DNA of 64,000 nucleotides, taken from Liolophura sinensis. Lineage: Eukaryota > Mollusca > Polyplacophora > Chitonida > Chitonidae. How positions within the stretch are numbered: position 1 is the stretch's first letter; each line of letters opens with the position of its first letter. The stretch is from the NCBI RefSeq assembly GCF_032854445.1, contig NC_088300.1, positions 10,852,001-10,916,000 of the forward strand, given 5' to 3'. Below the pieces are notes generated by a model that was not told where the DNA came from, searched no databases, and saw nothing but the letters and a program-made list of their open reading frames with translations. Shown in pieces: positions 10,694 through 22,011 of the stretch. Made by a program: the position numbers and the translations under genes.

Positions 10694-10778
10694 CTAAATG
10701 AAGCAGTCGTCAAATGTTAAAGGTCGACGTTTAGTTACTGGGTGGTTTCTGCTATCTTTTTGAATTGTTTTTTCTTAC

Positions 10779-10813
10779 TTGTATAAGTTCTACATATTGG
10801 TGTAGGCGACATT
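10779..10813 (-). CDS. ANOS1-like: Candidate microexon: end of cysteine-rich region
   Basis: This 35-bp exon has a pyrimidine-rich acceptor (aatttatttcgaccag) and a donor (ACAA|GTAAGA). It enters in phase 1 and leaves in phase 0, exactly what the neighbouring exons require. It reads 'ECRLHQYVELIQ', giving a C-x9-C spacing with the last Cys of the preceding exon. Anosmin-1 has a comparable '..YEC..' position there. The following intron would be only about 85 bp. If this exon is real, the cysteine-rich region joins the first FN3 domain directly, with no WAP domain between them. Confidence is limited by its size. Confidence 0.35.
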
Positions 10814-11190
10814 CTGGTCGAAATAAATTGATTGTTAATTTCGGCAAAATTCAATATTTAGGAAATGTGTGCTGCCTTATTAGGATGCAGCCCACGTTCC
10901 TAAGTCTCTCAGTTTTGCGGCAAGCACAGCCAATTTACCACAAAAAAAAATGATTTAAACTTTGGACAAATCACACCAAACTTTCGAGGAAATAATGTTT
11001 TTTTAGAAATCATGACTCTTTTTGCGATTCCGGAATAATTGTTTTTACGCGACCCTCTGCCTTATGGAGTCAGCCACCATTTACACTAGATGCTGTGCCC
11101 TTCTATCCTCCAGTTTTCAAGGACACGAAAATATATTTTACATTAAAATCGCATGCAAGTTAAAATACCGGGAGGTAATAGTTCACTTAC

Positions 11191-11239
11191 CAGGGCGCAT
11201 GGTTTTCCGGAAATAACAGGCTCTTTGACAAGGTTGTTT
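11191..11239 (-). CDS. ANOS1-like: Candidate exon: cysteine-rich region, part 3
   Basis: This 49-bp exon lies between acceptor 'gtttatctttacatag' and a strong donor (CCTG|GTAAGTGAAC). In phase 0 it encodes 'KQPCQRACYFRKTMRP' plus one base, so it leaves in phase 1. The C-x3-C pair corresponds to the second such pair in the anosmin-1 cysteine-rich region. The splice signals are better than average for this gene. The weakness is the short length, which makes chance matches easier, and the need for the weaker donor in the previous exon. Confidence 0.45.
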
Positions 11240-11565
11240 CTATGTAAAGATAAACGCCAAATATCAACAGAGTGTGATACAGACACATAACCAGATTTAT
11301 TGATTGACTGATTGTCAAAGGAAATGTGCTAAACCGACATTTTTCACAGTTATAAGTGTACAGAAAACTGTATTATATTGCTTCACCTCAGCCAGTTTAA
11401 CACGATACATCTTATTTCCTATACACACTTTATACAGAACGTTAACTACTTTGATTCTTTGTTTATACACAAAGTTAATGTGTAATGTCTGAAATCGACA
11501 ACAAGAATGTAGGAGTAATTGTGTTACGCATCTCTTATGGTAACACAGAAAATGAGGACTTACAC

Positions 11566-11643
11566 AAATCCGCTGCTTTTGACAGAAATCCTCCAGTTCA
11601 CGACTAGCGGGTTGTCAAAGACGTTGTAGCATGAATCCCAACA
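11566..11643 (-). CDS. ANOS1-like: Candidate exon: cysteine-rich region, part 2
   Basis: This 78-bp exon follows a pyrimidine-rich acceptor (tgctattgggcag). It starts with a Cys codon and reads 'CWDSCYNVFDNPL', ending in '..VKSSGF'. Two donors overlap at the end: TTT|GTGTAA at 11,566 keeps phase 0 and fits the next exon, while GT|GTAAGT two bases further on is the better consensus but would shift the frame. The phase-0 donor is chosen so that the cysteine-containing frame of the next exon is used. The loop between the C-x3-C pairs is longer than I recall for vertebrate anosmin-1. The exon sits about 1.7 kb downstream of part 1. Confidence 0.45.
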
Positions 11644-11960
11644 CTGCCCAATAGCAAAACACTTCATTAGACAACTTGACACACTTATACTATACATCTC
11701 ATGTTAATATATTTTAAATATTGTTCCGCGACAACGAGCAATATTACAAACGCACCAGGTGATATAGACCTTCACAGATTCCACAGGCTACGGAATTTGG
11801 ACCAGGTTTTCATGCAGAAAGCAAGCATTTTATGAGAATAGTTCATAAATTGCTTATTCACACCGTTTGTGCAAATTATCAGTTCCATTCGTTATGAGAA
11901 AAGGTATACATACTGACAACAACAGTCAAATACGGAGTACCAAAGAAAAAACGAGGGCAG

Positions 11961-12076
11961 ATTTATTCATTGATTTGATTGGTGTTTTACGCCGTACTCA
12001 AGAATATTTCACTGATACGACGGCGGTCAGCATTATAGTGGGAGGAAACCGGGCAGAGCCCCGAGGGAAACGAGGG
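11961..12076 (-). mobile_element. SINE, V-SINE/RUDI type, 3' part only
   Basis: It reads 'TTTGATTGGTGTTTTACGCC', 'GTACTCAAGAATATTTCACT' and 'ACGACGGCGGTCAGCATTAT' and stops at 'GGGCAGAGCCCCGAGGGAAA'. The tRNA-like half is missing. It lies in the intron between the first two candidate exons. Confidence 0.85.
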
Positions 12077-12099
12077 TGGAGGGCATATTTTCTACATTA

Positions 12100-13345
12100 G
12101 GATGGATGCATGTTGAGCATTCAACAGTTCGGAGAGACGCTAGTTATGTTACGCTAGTTATATTACGCTAGTTTCCAAATTGTTTGTCGTCGCTTATCAG
12201 AAGTATGTATCCCAGGTACACTTTTAATGTAATAGTAACCTACACACAGCATGTTACTTTATTCAGGACGAAATACAACTTGCACGGCCCATATTGTCCC
12301 TGCGTGGTTAAAGGAAAAAAAAGCTAATACTATCTCTGAATCGAAAATGCTCGTGCATAAAATAAGGGCGATGTTTACAACCCCAAATAAACAAATGTCC
12401 CAAGGCAGATAAACGATATGAAATTTGAATTCAGGAAGTTGTGAGAGCAGCCAGTGTGGCTCTGCTTGTGCCCTCTTCATGCTCCAGGTAAATCACATGG
12501 ATAAGGCCCAAATGCTCAAAACACAATGCGCAGATTCGAGTTCCTGTCTGTAAGATTAAACATGTAGTCTATTTGATTGGTCAAAAATAAGGCGCCAACT
12601 GAGACATGGCCAACTTGCAACCAGGTTGAAAAGTATATACTTACAGGGACTTCATTATTAGTCATACCTAGACCCCATTTCCCACAAACAACAACACATA
12701 TACCCTAACCTAATAATACATCCTAGTTTTACTCGATTTGTCTGTAATTCTCATAATTAGAGATGCACACTTTAAGAAGACTTTTAGTTCTTGGCGCAAT
12801 GACCTAAATAATCCATTTTATGCAAAATGATAAAGGAAATTTTTTGATAGTTCCACACGGCACAATAAACGCTGTAAATGTAATGACTGTTATCGAACAC
12901 TATGTAACATAATGCTATAGATAACAAGATTCTTTACACTTACACTACATCTGAGAGTGCTAAGTTGACATAAGATATTTAGTGATAGATTATAACCTTT
13001 TCTATGTCTTGTAAAATATTAAAATTCTAACTATTCACAAAGTGTTAATTTTTCTAGTAAATGAAAGATTACAACTGATTAAATTCTGCGTATCAATTGC
13101 GGAATTGTGTAACACTCATTCGAGAGTCGAATGGCAAGAAACAACCGGATTTACTATAAGCAATATTTACCGGTGTTCACGCGCATTCATACTTACGCCT
13201 CCAGCATAAATCGGCGTCAACCTGTTTGAGACTCGTCAAACCAAAAGGGTCCATGATGAGCTACTTTTCCGGAAATGAATATACTTCTAAGAGGGTTATG
13301 ATTGCGCATGGTTGTTAGCTTGACATACAAAAGTACTGAACGTAA
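12100..13345. other. Candidate intron, no supported feature
   Basis: AT-rich sequence. A strong donor-like GGC|GTAAGT occurs on the minus strand at about 13,190, but the upstream sequence gives no exon that fits the phases on either side. Confidence 0.5.
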
Positions 13346-13350
13346 CGTAC

Positions 13351-13404
13351 CTTGGTGCAGTTACTGGTAGCACACTTGCCACCTTCACCGTCGCGGGAGG
13401 GGAA
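13351..13404 (-). CDS. ANOS1-like: Candidate exon: cysteine-rich region, part 1
   Basis: This 54-bp exon is bounded by a good acceptor (ttgctttcag) and a strong donor (AAG|GTACGT). Read in phase 0 it encodes 18 residues ending 'GGKCATSNCTK'. One of the other frames has a stop and the third lacks cysteines. Joined to the next exon it gives C-x4-C-x2-C-x3-C, which closely follows the C-x5-C-x2-C-x3-C cluster of the anosmin-1 cysteine-rich region. That join is the main reason for choosing this frame. The piece alone also resembles the first half of a WAP domain, but the downstream half of a WAP was not found. The preceding exon, expected to carry the signal peptide and more cysteines, is not identified. 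Confidence 0.5.
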
Positions 13405-13409
13405 CTGAA

Positions 13410-15790
13410 AGCAACAACAACGACATCATATGTATTAGTCTACCAGCTTAATAGCCCAGAGATATGGCGCGGTAAACCACTTGGGCCAACACATATTATT
13501 TATATGGGCCTTCTTGAATACGGCTTAGGATCGTAAATAAGAATATTTCATATATGATACGGTTGTATGGGTGGAATAAACGCATGCCCAAAACCAGCAT
13601 GTGACCTTACCGGCCACTGGCAGGTTGGCTGCATGTGGCCAGAGCGAGAGAGGACCGAAAACCTCTTATGCTGTGATTGACAGCTTGGCAGCATTTGCGT
13701 GGTCTAAAGGTTTGTTAGTGAGTGAGGTTTGACCACACAGGTGCATGGATGAATTTTATGCGCATCAGTTTATATCTGTATGTGTGAGATATTGAAGTAG
13801 TCCTAGACTTCCAACTGATCTAAGTGGAGAAGGCAGAAAGGCGGCTTTGATAGCTGTCTCTAAGATGTAATCAAGCCTCACGAGGGAAATAAACACTTGC
13901 TCGTCAACAATGTTGCAGAGGCTCAGTACTTGGTCGTATTCAGAAAATTGACGGGAATCTCCTGGTTCCATCAACCTGTCTTGTGATGTTTTCATCAGTG
14001 AAAAATGAGCTTTTGAAAACTTGAAGAAAATAGTACCGGTATTGTGCCAGGGTTGCAATAAAGTGAATTGGGCGTCAGTGCTTTCAGGATATTCTTGTGG
14101 GACAACATACGTGCTTTATGCAGACAAGATCTAAAATCTAGGACTTTGCATGATATAGTTTTAGCAATATGATAAAGTTTTAGTTTTGAAGGTACGCGGT
14201 CATAAGAATGAGGGTATTAAGTTAGACTTCTCATTTTGGAGATATGCTTAGTGGGTGATTTGCTGTTCCAGACAAAAAGGTGTATAGGCCAGCTGCGACG
14301 CCTACAGTACATTAGTGTACCACGGGCGTACGGATTTCGAATCTAGCGCTTGGATTTCGGACAGTGCTAACGGAGTATGAGTGAATAAACCACTTTCCCT
14401 TCATGCTTACTTGACAGCTGTCCTTAATTTCCATAAGAGGCTAGCTCTAAGTGTCGGTACACACCAAACATCAGAGGTTATTCCCGAGGCCGTTTATCGT
14501 GATTGCGGCCGATCGATAGCGTTCTGGGCGTGAAGCGGCACTCGCTGGTCAGTAGAGCAGCACTCCAGTGGCATGTGGTCGAGTAGACCAGCGAAAAAAA
14601 CATCAGAGCTCCGAGGCCTGGAGAGTGGGGTCTGTATAAGGGTGAAACTGCCGGGCTGAGCCTCGTCAGTTCTACAGCGCTGGTGTCTAGACACACGGCA
14701 CAGTTCACAGATTAGCGACTACAGAATGGTGGTATAAATAATGTAAGGTATAGCGTTATTGAGAGTAACAAAGATGTAACTCACTAAAAATTCAAAATCT
14801 ACATGATTTTGGAACCTACAATACGGGCAAACATAGTAAAAACTTTTCATTGTGTCCCGTAAGCACAAAAGAATGACGCTTCTTCGATTTCTTATAACTT
14901 ATCGTTTATCCTGTAATTATCGTCTAATCTTGCACACCCCATAGTTTTTTCCCAGATCTGTATACCCTATTTAATTTTTGTTTACTTTGTCTAAACCACA
15001 TTTCTGTCTAACAGTATATAACCATAACCCAATCTTTTTTAACTGCGACTCGCATCAAACCAAACGAACGAATGACGTATTCTGTTATCGCATCAAGACG
15101 AAAAAATTAGGCTGGTACATGTTATTTTCTGCTTGCGGAATTGAATCAGCCCCTCAGCTAATGTGAAACAAAAATATATTTTGTATCATTCGTATTATCC
15201 CCTTGGTTGAAATATAATATTGCTATTCACCAAAATTCATTCTTTAGTTTAGGGATACCAAATGGATAGTTTAATATCACATTTCAGCTGGAAAATGGCG
15301 GGGCGTAACTAGTGAGTTCTGAAAGTACTACCTATATATAAATAAAAATATCGAGCGACTATATAGTTTCAGACAGAATGATACGAATGTACCTCTTCAC
15401 TGACGGTATTAGGTTTCTGCCATTTTCAATATTTAAATTCAAATCAAAACAATGATGTCTACCTTTCTATACATTACATATCAGGCAAAGGCAGTGGGCA
15501 ACATCATCTTTCACCTCACCTAAACCAACACAACTCCTTGCTCGCTTTGATCCTGTGATTCAGATGGGAATTTTCATGCCCTGTAGCCAAAACCCCCCAT
15601 AAACATTGACAGCTAGGCTCCAGTGTTTGGCATTGTGCAGAATTGTGCAAACGTTTAACAAAAACAGACTTAATCTGCGTTCATTTACTTGCTGGCAATG
15701 CTCACGATTGTATATGCCCTTAAATTCACTTGCATACATCAATTTTACACGTTTTTACACCCTCCACACCGCTAAATGCCTTAACCAAAG
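13410..15790. other. No supported gene; two unassigned minus-strand ORFs
   Basis: A minus-strand ORF of about 112 codons (13,765-14,100) and a GC-richer stretch at 14,480-14,710 were examined. Neither has splice sites that join the anosmin-like exons nor a recognised motif. The first exon of the gene may lie in or beyond this region. Confidence 0.4.
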
Positions 15791-15794
15791 TTTA

Positions 15795-16215
15795 TCACTT
15801 TATTTATTTATATGATTGTTGTTTAATGCCAAATTGAAGATTTTTTTCACTTATACGATACTTTCAGTGTTAAAACAGGAGAAAAGCAGCATGCCCAGGG
15901 AAACTGATCCTGCCTAGTATATCATTCAGAAACGCTACTCCAACATGTACCATGGTACTCCTGAAGTGTATGACCAATGTGTTTAAAGCTGTACTGAAGA
16001 ATTCTTCACCTTCACTTACATGTATATAAAATCCTGCTGTCAGGTTTACGAGAAGAGGAAATCGGAGCGGTCGAAATAAACCTTCAGGTACCTGACAAAA
16101 AAACTGCCGACTGCCGCAGTCAAAGCAGCAATGATTGGATTCGAACACGCGACCTCACTGACCAAGAGCCTGTTAGTTTTTGAGAACCAGCGCTGTAACC
16201 ATCTGCACAGCCAGC
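15795..16215 (-). mobile_element. Third SINE type, diverged
   Basis: The reversed tail ('TTTATTTATATGATTGTTGT', 'CACTTATACGAT') is followed by a long body. The reversed head contains 'TTGGATTCGAACACGCGACC', a tRNA B-box-like block (reverse GTGTTCGAATCC), and an A-box-like block near 16,200. It is old and rearranged. Confidence 0.5.
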
Positions 16216-16234
16216 AAGGTCCATATCATTTACA

Positions 16235-16600
16235 AAGGCGACACAGACCATTGCATTTCTGAATTACGTGGTCTGTGTATTATTCCAGAAACACGACAAG
16301 CACCATGTCATTCGTGAATTACGTGGTCAGTGTGTGTCATTCAGAAACACGACAGGCACCATGTCATTCGTGAATTACGTGGTCAGTGTGCGTCATTCAG
16401 AAACACGACAGGCACCATGTCATTCGTGAATTACGTGGTCAGTGTGTATCATTCACAACTACGACCGTGACAATCGTGAATGACGTGGTCGATTTGAATC
16501 ATTTATAAACACGACACAGACCATGCCATTCCTGAATTAAGTGTAAGTGTGTATCATTCATAAAAAGGACACACACCATGGCATTTCTGAATCATTCCCG
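16235..16600. repeat. 56-bp minisatellite
   Basis: The unit reads like 'CATGTCATTCGTGAATTACG', 'TGGTCAGTGTGTGTCATTCA' and 'GAAACACGACAGGCAC', about 6 copies, with the central three nearly identical. Confidence 0.85.
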
Positions 16601-16714
16601 AATCCTGAATTCCTGAGAACACAACACAAAATAGCCTCCTTTATAGTGAAGTACACTTTCCCCACTTCGAGTGGCTGTTGACCCTCGCTCCTGTTCAATT
16701 CACAGTGCTGTGAA

Positions 16715-17215
16715 GGACGGGTTAGGTAGTCTAACGGATTTGGGTAAGGAATTTGACGGATTAGGTAATTTAGATGGGGTCAAGCACCCACTGTGCTGTG
16801 GGTAAGCAAACTCACGGGTCAGGTAATACAGATGGGACCGGGCAGCCTGTATGATGAGGGTAAGTAAACTGACGTGTCAGGTAATACAGATGTAGCCGGG
16901 CAGCCTGTGTGTTGTGGGTAAGTAAACTGACGTATCAGGTAATACAGATGGGGTCGGTACGATATTAATGGCTGTTTTTTTTTTCCTTTTTTTTTTTTTT
17001 TTGCAGATGGGGTCCAGCACCCTCTGTGTGATGTGGGTAAGCACACTGACGGGTTAGGTAACACATATGTAGTCGGGCACCCTCTGTGAAGTGAGTAAGC
17101 ACAGTGACGTACATGTCAGGTAATACAGTGTGGTCGGACAGCCTATGGGTAAGCAAACTGACGTGTCAGGTAATACAGATGGGGTCGGGCAGCCTGTTGT
17201 AGGTAAGTACACTGA
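16715..17215. repeat. 58-bp minisatellite with a GTAAGT in each unit
   Basis: The unit reads 'GTAAGTAAACTGACGTGTCA', 'GGTAATACAGATGGGGTCGG' and 'GCAGCCTGTGTGTTGTGG', about 8 copies. It is interrupted by a poly-T run at about 16,975-17,003. No exon is established beside it. Confidence 0.85.
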
Positions 17216-19480
17216 TACAGAGAACCAGATGTTTACGTTGCTAGCACGTGTCGAGTCGTTTCACTTACACGACGAATGGTTCGGTGTAACCGAAAGACAC
17301 GTGTTTGTGTCAGTTTCTGCCAGGATGGTTGGAGTTGATCGATATCAGGAGGCTTATTACGTCACAGAACCTGAAGTACTCTTCAAACGCGCCTCGCAAT
17401 TAGCACTCTTCACTTTACACAGTGCATCCAATAACGTTTAGAGGCCGTGGCGGTGTTATCTGTATACAGACGGCTAATTTACAATGACTGACGCTATGAC
17501 AGGACAGCCTACATTAGTGGAATTACCGAGATCGCTTAGATCCCCAAACGTGATGTGGTAGTAACAGACTACCATAGTAGACCATTTAAACACAAGGTGG
17601 CCATAATGAATTAAACTGGCGTTCAAAAAAAAAAAAAACGAACAAACAATACTATATCGTTACTCATAACACAAGTCCATACGAAGGCCTTCTTCGGCCT
17701 TCCGAACAAATCTTTTAAACCTGAGATAGTCATACTATTCCATCATAGCTTCAAAACTCAATATGGTCTTAACCTTTAATCAGAAATCCCGAACTAGAGA
17801 ATTTTTGTCGTTACCCTAAAGCGTACATACTTTCCACTCAAAAATCTGTTAAGACATATTTAGACCAACGTAGACATTCACTCAACTTTTCTCTATCATC
17901 CTTCTTTTTGTGTTAGTGTTTATTTACGGGAAGCGTAACCTGCTGTTACTGGAGACCTAGGGACGCGTTATTCGTTAGTTTTAACCTTGCAGCGGTTGTA
18001 TATGACGCTTAAGATATATCTTTCCTATATCAGCTGTCTGTGTTTTGTAGGCCAACTTCTTTATGAGCACTGGAATAAAAACAAACATATAAAACCTAAA
18101 CTACACAGTAATTTATGACCTTCAGTGACTATATCTATGGATGAGGTTGACGAAATGACACTGAAAATAACGATGTCCAGTCGGAATGGAAAAAAAATGT
18201 CTAGCTAATACCGTTTAATAAAGATACTGTTTAGGACGTTTGTAAATATATAGTCTTACTTATTTGAGAAAAGAAACTTAACAGTCAAAATGGGGCATTG
18301 TTTACCACAAAAACAGATACCTATATATAGATGAAACTGGTAGAAGAAAAAATGTCACCGAATTTCACGTCGATGGGCTATTATTGACGAAACATTCCTG
18401 CAACTCAGTAAACAATGACACATTCCGTGAATGTAGTGAACTGTGAAAGACCTTGCGACTTTTGACGTCAATGTACCGGGGACAGGCTTAAGTAAACGCC
18501 GGGCCATAAACGAAGAAATGCCGCTAATAAAGTGCTGATGATGGCGGGGTAATGTAAAAAGCTAGGGATCCTCACAAACGTCTTTGTTACTGAGGGTTTC
18601 CCTCCCCTTACAAAAATACGTAGTTTCACACAAAAACAAGATACAAGGTTAAACGCCAATTTTTAAAAGTCAAATTGTACGATATATACTGTAAACCGTA
18701 TTCCTTGTACACGGTTTAAAATTGTTCAAATCTCTTACAAATGCTGGATTTCACGTGGCAAAATCAGCGGCCTTGTGTCTTTCTAGATTCATTACCGTTA
18801 CAGTAATGTTGTTTTTCCCGGCTTGGGATGAAGAACTCTGGTAAAATCTCACTGTATCTTCAGAGGAGCACTTCATAAGTACTTCAGACTATATTTACCA
18901 GATGGCCTACGTTCTTCCCCCATCCCAGCAGATCCCCTAGCCCCCTGTATTTATATCGCGACAGCCGGGAATTACTAATACTTGATATCCATACGTACAC
19001 ACACACATACATGTTTGCCGAGCCGACGCAGGCGCTTGTCTCTCTTGACGATCTAGACGAGTTCTAAACCAGCTGACAATAAACACTTCGTCCTCCTTCC
19101 CAATTGCCCTTTATATTTATCCTATTTGTTTTCATCGTTTGCCCTGCCGAGCAGTTTAGAGCCAACAAACCGCTGTACTGGTGGACTATTTTGGCCTGTG
19201 GGGAGAAAATTGAGTTTATGAAAGGTCGCGTAGTGTTTAGATCATTTTCCCCCTGCCGACGTCTTATCGAAGACGAAAGTAGAACAAATCCCTGTCAGTA
19301 TAAGAGGCTGAAGGGAAAACACCACGATGGTTTACAAGTTTTATTTGCCTTGCCGACTTTCAATAAGACGCACTTAAAAGTTTCGACACAAAATAAGCTA
19401 CCCCACTTTACATTAACCCTGTGTTCTTCATAGCCTACCATCAGTTTGCAGCGTGCATCTCCGCCAGTAAGGGGTAACAG
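17216..19480. other. No gene or repeat recognised
   Basis: AT-rich sequence with only short shadow ORFs. No exon with convincing borders was seen on either strand. Confidence 0.5.
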
Positions 19481-19484
19481 AAAT

Positions 19485-19581
19485 GTATTTATTTATTCAT
19501 TTGATTAGTGTTTTAAGCATTATGGTGGGAGGAAGCAGGACAGAGCCCGGAGAAAACGCACGACAATCCGCAGGTTGCTAA
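19485..19581 (-). mobile_element. SINE fragment, V-SINE/RUDI type
   Basis: It reads 'TTTGATTAGTGTTTTAAGCA', 'TTATGGTGGGAGGAAGCAGG' and 'CGCACGACAATCCGCAGGTT'. Part of the core is deleted. A 75-bp array starts about 30 bases beyond its end. Confidence 0.8.
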
Positions 19582-19609
19582 ATCAAATACTTCGCCAGAA
19601 TGAAACAGT

Positions 19610-20125
19610 GTATGTGGCAAAGTAATGTCCAACAACTCACTGGAGAGTGGGGATTGTTGCTGAGTACACCAAAACAATACTGGACTGGCTCTGTTATACA
19701 TATACCAAAAAGCCACTGGAGAGTGGGGATTGTTGCTCAGTACACCAAACAATACTGGACTGGCTCTGTTATACATATACCAAAAAGCCACTGGAGAGTG
19801 GGGATTGTTGCTGAGTACACCAATAAAATAATGAACCGTCACTGTGATATATGTACAACAAGCCACTGGCAAGTAGGGATTGTTGCTGAGTACACCAATA
19901 CAATAATGAACTGTCACTGTGATATATGTACAACAAGCCACTGGCAAGTAGGGATTGTTGCCGAGTACAACAATACAATAATGAACTGTCACTGTGATAT
20001 ATGTACAAGCCACTCGAGAGTGGGGGTTGATGCTGAGTACACCAATACAACACTGAACTGTCAATGTGATACATGTCCAACAAGCCACTGGGGAGGAGGG
20101 ATTGTTGTTGAGTACAGCAGACAAC
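19610..20125. repeat. 75-bp minisatellite, about 7 copies
   Basis: The unit holds 'CACTGGAGAGTGGGGATTGT', 'TGCTGAGTACACCAATACAA' and 'AACTGTCACTGTGATATATG'. Because the unit is a multiple of three, long ORFs appear on both strands. These are treated as repeat artefacts. Confidence 0.85.
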
Positions 20126-20569
20126 TACTCGACTTGATTAGTGTTATTAATGTGGATGTCAATAATCCAGCTATAAATCTAACTTTGCCATATCATATGC
20201 ACACGGGTCATCCTACAATTGTCATTCTGATATAACTCACCGAACATCAGTCTATTATTCCGCTAAAGGACCGCCGTGGGCATATGCATTACAAGGACTG
20301 GGATGAGCTGCACTTTATTAGCTCATTACTAGCTGGAATTAATTACAAATAGACACCCTCAGCATTGTTAGTCATCCAGAGATATCAATACTTCCCGGTT
20401 GTACTATATTAATCAGTTTTATTATTCTCCAAAATAAGAACACTGTCGCTCTGTTCACAGATTTGCCTAAAACAAACTTGTCTTCAGCATGGCGTATAAC
20501 GTCACCGAAATATGAAATAAAATTTCTGATCTCTTTCAAAGATATGCCTTGTCCTTGTCCGACGTTCAA

Positions 20570-20905
20570 TGTAAGTAAATCTATAAAACAAATGGAGACA
20601 ATAATGCATGGAGGAAACAGGAGATCCCGGGAATAACCATCAACCTTTGGCAAGTTACGGAGAAACTTTCCCACATGTGAAGTACGGATACGCATACTGG
20701 TGAAAGATTGATGTCGTCGTCCACTTATTATCTCAGAACGGTGAGAATACAGAAATCTGCAAAATCCATAACCATGGCCAAGTCGCACCTCGTGTGTCAT
20801 AAAGACTGAAGGGCAAACGGCTCATTGGCTGCTTATTGGCACCTGTTCTCCATGACCAGGGAGCCAGGTCAGTCACTCGGAGACGACGGCACTAAACCCG
20901 ACTTA
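20570..20905 (-). mobile_element. Diverged SINE-like element
   Basis: It contains 'TGCATGGAGGAAACAGGAGA' and 'TTTGGCAAGTTACGGAGAAA', then 'CTTTCCCACATGTGAAGTAC'. The second part is shared with 54,790-54,840 ('TTTGGCAAGTTACTGACGAA'). The order of blocks follows a SINE core, but ends and target duplications are not visible. Confidence 0.45.
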
Positions 20906-21938
20906 AGTCCAGTCCTGCAAAACGTCCTAGCTTTTCTAACCAGATTTACAATACACCCACATTTTCATTTCATGAATCATTAATTGGAATTAACTTACAT
21001 TTGGTATGTAACACTTCTTGCAAAGCAATTTGGAAATGAAATAGTTTCACTGATACGTTTCACATAATATACAAGTAGCGTCACCCGTTCTGAGTCAATA
21101 TTTCAGCATTTAGCACAATTGTTTTCAGTCTTAAAATAAATGTTGATTTCGACCTGTTAAGACCACATATTCTTGGCCTCTATGTCGTTGCTGATGACGA
21201 CAAAATAAAATACTGAGTTAAAATGAATCTTTTGTTATTCAGAGTAACACTACTTGTACATGTATTAAGAAATTTAGATTTCCCAACTTTCCATGTTTCT
21301 GAGACCTTGGTTACAATAAACGGTGGACGACGCTCGTGTGGCCATGTGTGAAATCTTCACTTTGTTTAAGACTTGTTTTCGACCAATACCTGACGTGTAA
21401 CAACAACAACCAATCAAATAAATAATAATAAACCAAAGAATACCAATAGACAACATGTTTTATAACTGCTCAATGCTGTACTTTCTCCAGTTAATATCAC
21501 ATGTAATTTTGATGAGCTGTTTGAAATCAAATGTATATAGCCTATGGAAAGGGAGTTGAGACGAACATAAATAAATTATTGTGATTCGGAAAATACAAGA
21601 TGAAGCTAGTTCTACCATAACGCTTTACTACGTGTATATGTGCCGGTACAGTAACTTGCAAACCACATTAGCCGATTTATACTGTACACTGTTTGAAATT
21701 ATAATTCACGTGCAGACAACTATCGCGTAAAATGGTTTTATCTGCGGAAGTGTGCTTGGAAGCTACCAGAAAGGTATCCGTAATGGCCAGCTTATCGGAG
21801 GAAGCCAGCAAGCCTGACGGGCCGAAGCTCGCTTCTCCGTGGATATAGCACTGATATGTACGCTACACATATAAATATTCATAAGGGCTGGCTCATATAC
21901 AAGCGTGTGTGATGTCAGCCAGTGCGCGTTGTTTACCA

Positions 21939-22011
21939 GGAAAAGAACTAAGAAGGATGTACCAGAAATAACAACAAGAGAAGTGTGTCGACCTAGGACT
22001 CGGTTAACCAT
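21939..22011 (-). other. Possible signal-peptide exon (weak)
   Basis: On the minus strand an ATG at 22,011 opens 'MVNRVLGRHTSLVVISGTSF' and continues 'LVLFL', then a possible donor CTG|GTAAAC. This has the layout of a signal peptide, with a basic start and a hydrophobic core. It would leave in phase 0, as the 13,404 exon needs, but at least one Cys-containing exon would still be missing between them. It could be chance; no promoter was identified. Confidence 0.2.

Larger units (their letters stand above)
1..13404 (-). other. ANOS1-like: anosmin-1-like gene, partial (gene-level span)
   Basis: This is the span of ten minus-strand exons, reading from 13,404 down to the left edge, where the gene continues out of the window. 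The product would be a secreted, multi-domain matrix protein: a cysteine-rich stretch followed by three FN3 domains. Anosmin-1 has a cysteine-rich region, a WAP domain, four FN3 domains and a basic tail, and acts at the cell surface through heparan sulfate and FGF receptors. Shared points are the C-x4/5-C-x2-C-x3-C cluster, the FN3 split at 'EQ|TTDTSIEL', and two cysteines in the linker before the last FN3. Differences are the missing WAP domain and only three FN3 domains in view. The N-terminal signal-peptide exon is not placed and must lie above 13.4 kb. Exon joins agree in phase throughout if the 11,566 donor is used. Identification rests on remembered family features, not on a search. Another FN3-rich secreted protein remains possible. 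Confidence 0.65.

Noticed and set aside
13150-13200. Strong minus-strand donor GGC|GTAAGT near 13,190
   Set aside because: Possible upstream frames end in stops or do not match the phases of neighbouring exons, and inserting it would break the conserved Cys spacing.
13351-13404. Reading the 18-residue exon as the first half of a WAP domain
   Set aside because: The C-C pair and second half of a WAP were not found downstream, while joining to the next exon gives the cysteine-rich spacing of anosmin-1.
13765-14100. Minus ORF of about 112 codons
   Set aside because: It reads somewhat like protein but has no recognised motif, no donor, and no fit to the neighbouring gene. It is kept only as an unassigned ORF.
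20372-20800. 142-codon minus ORF
   Set aside because: It overlaps a diverged SINE-like element shared with 54.8 kb.
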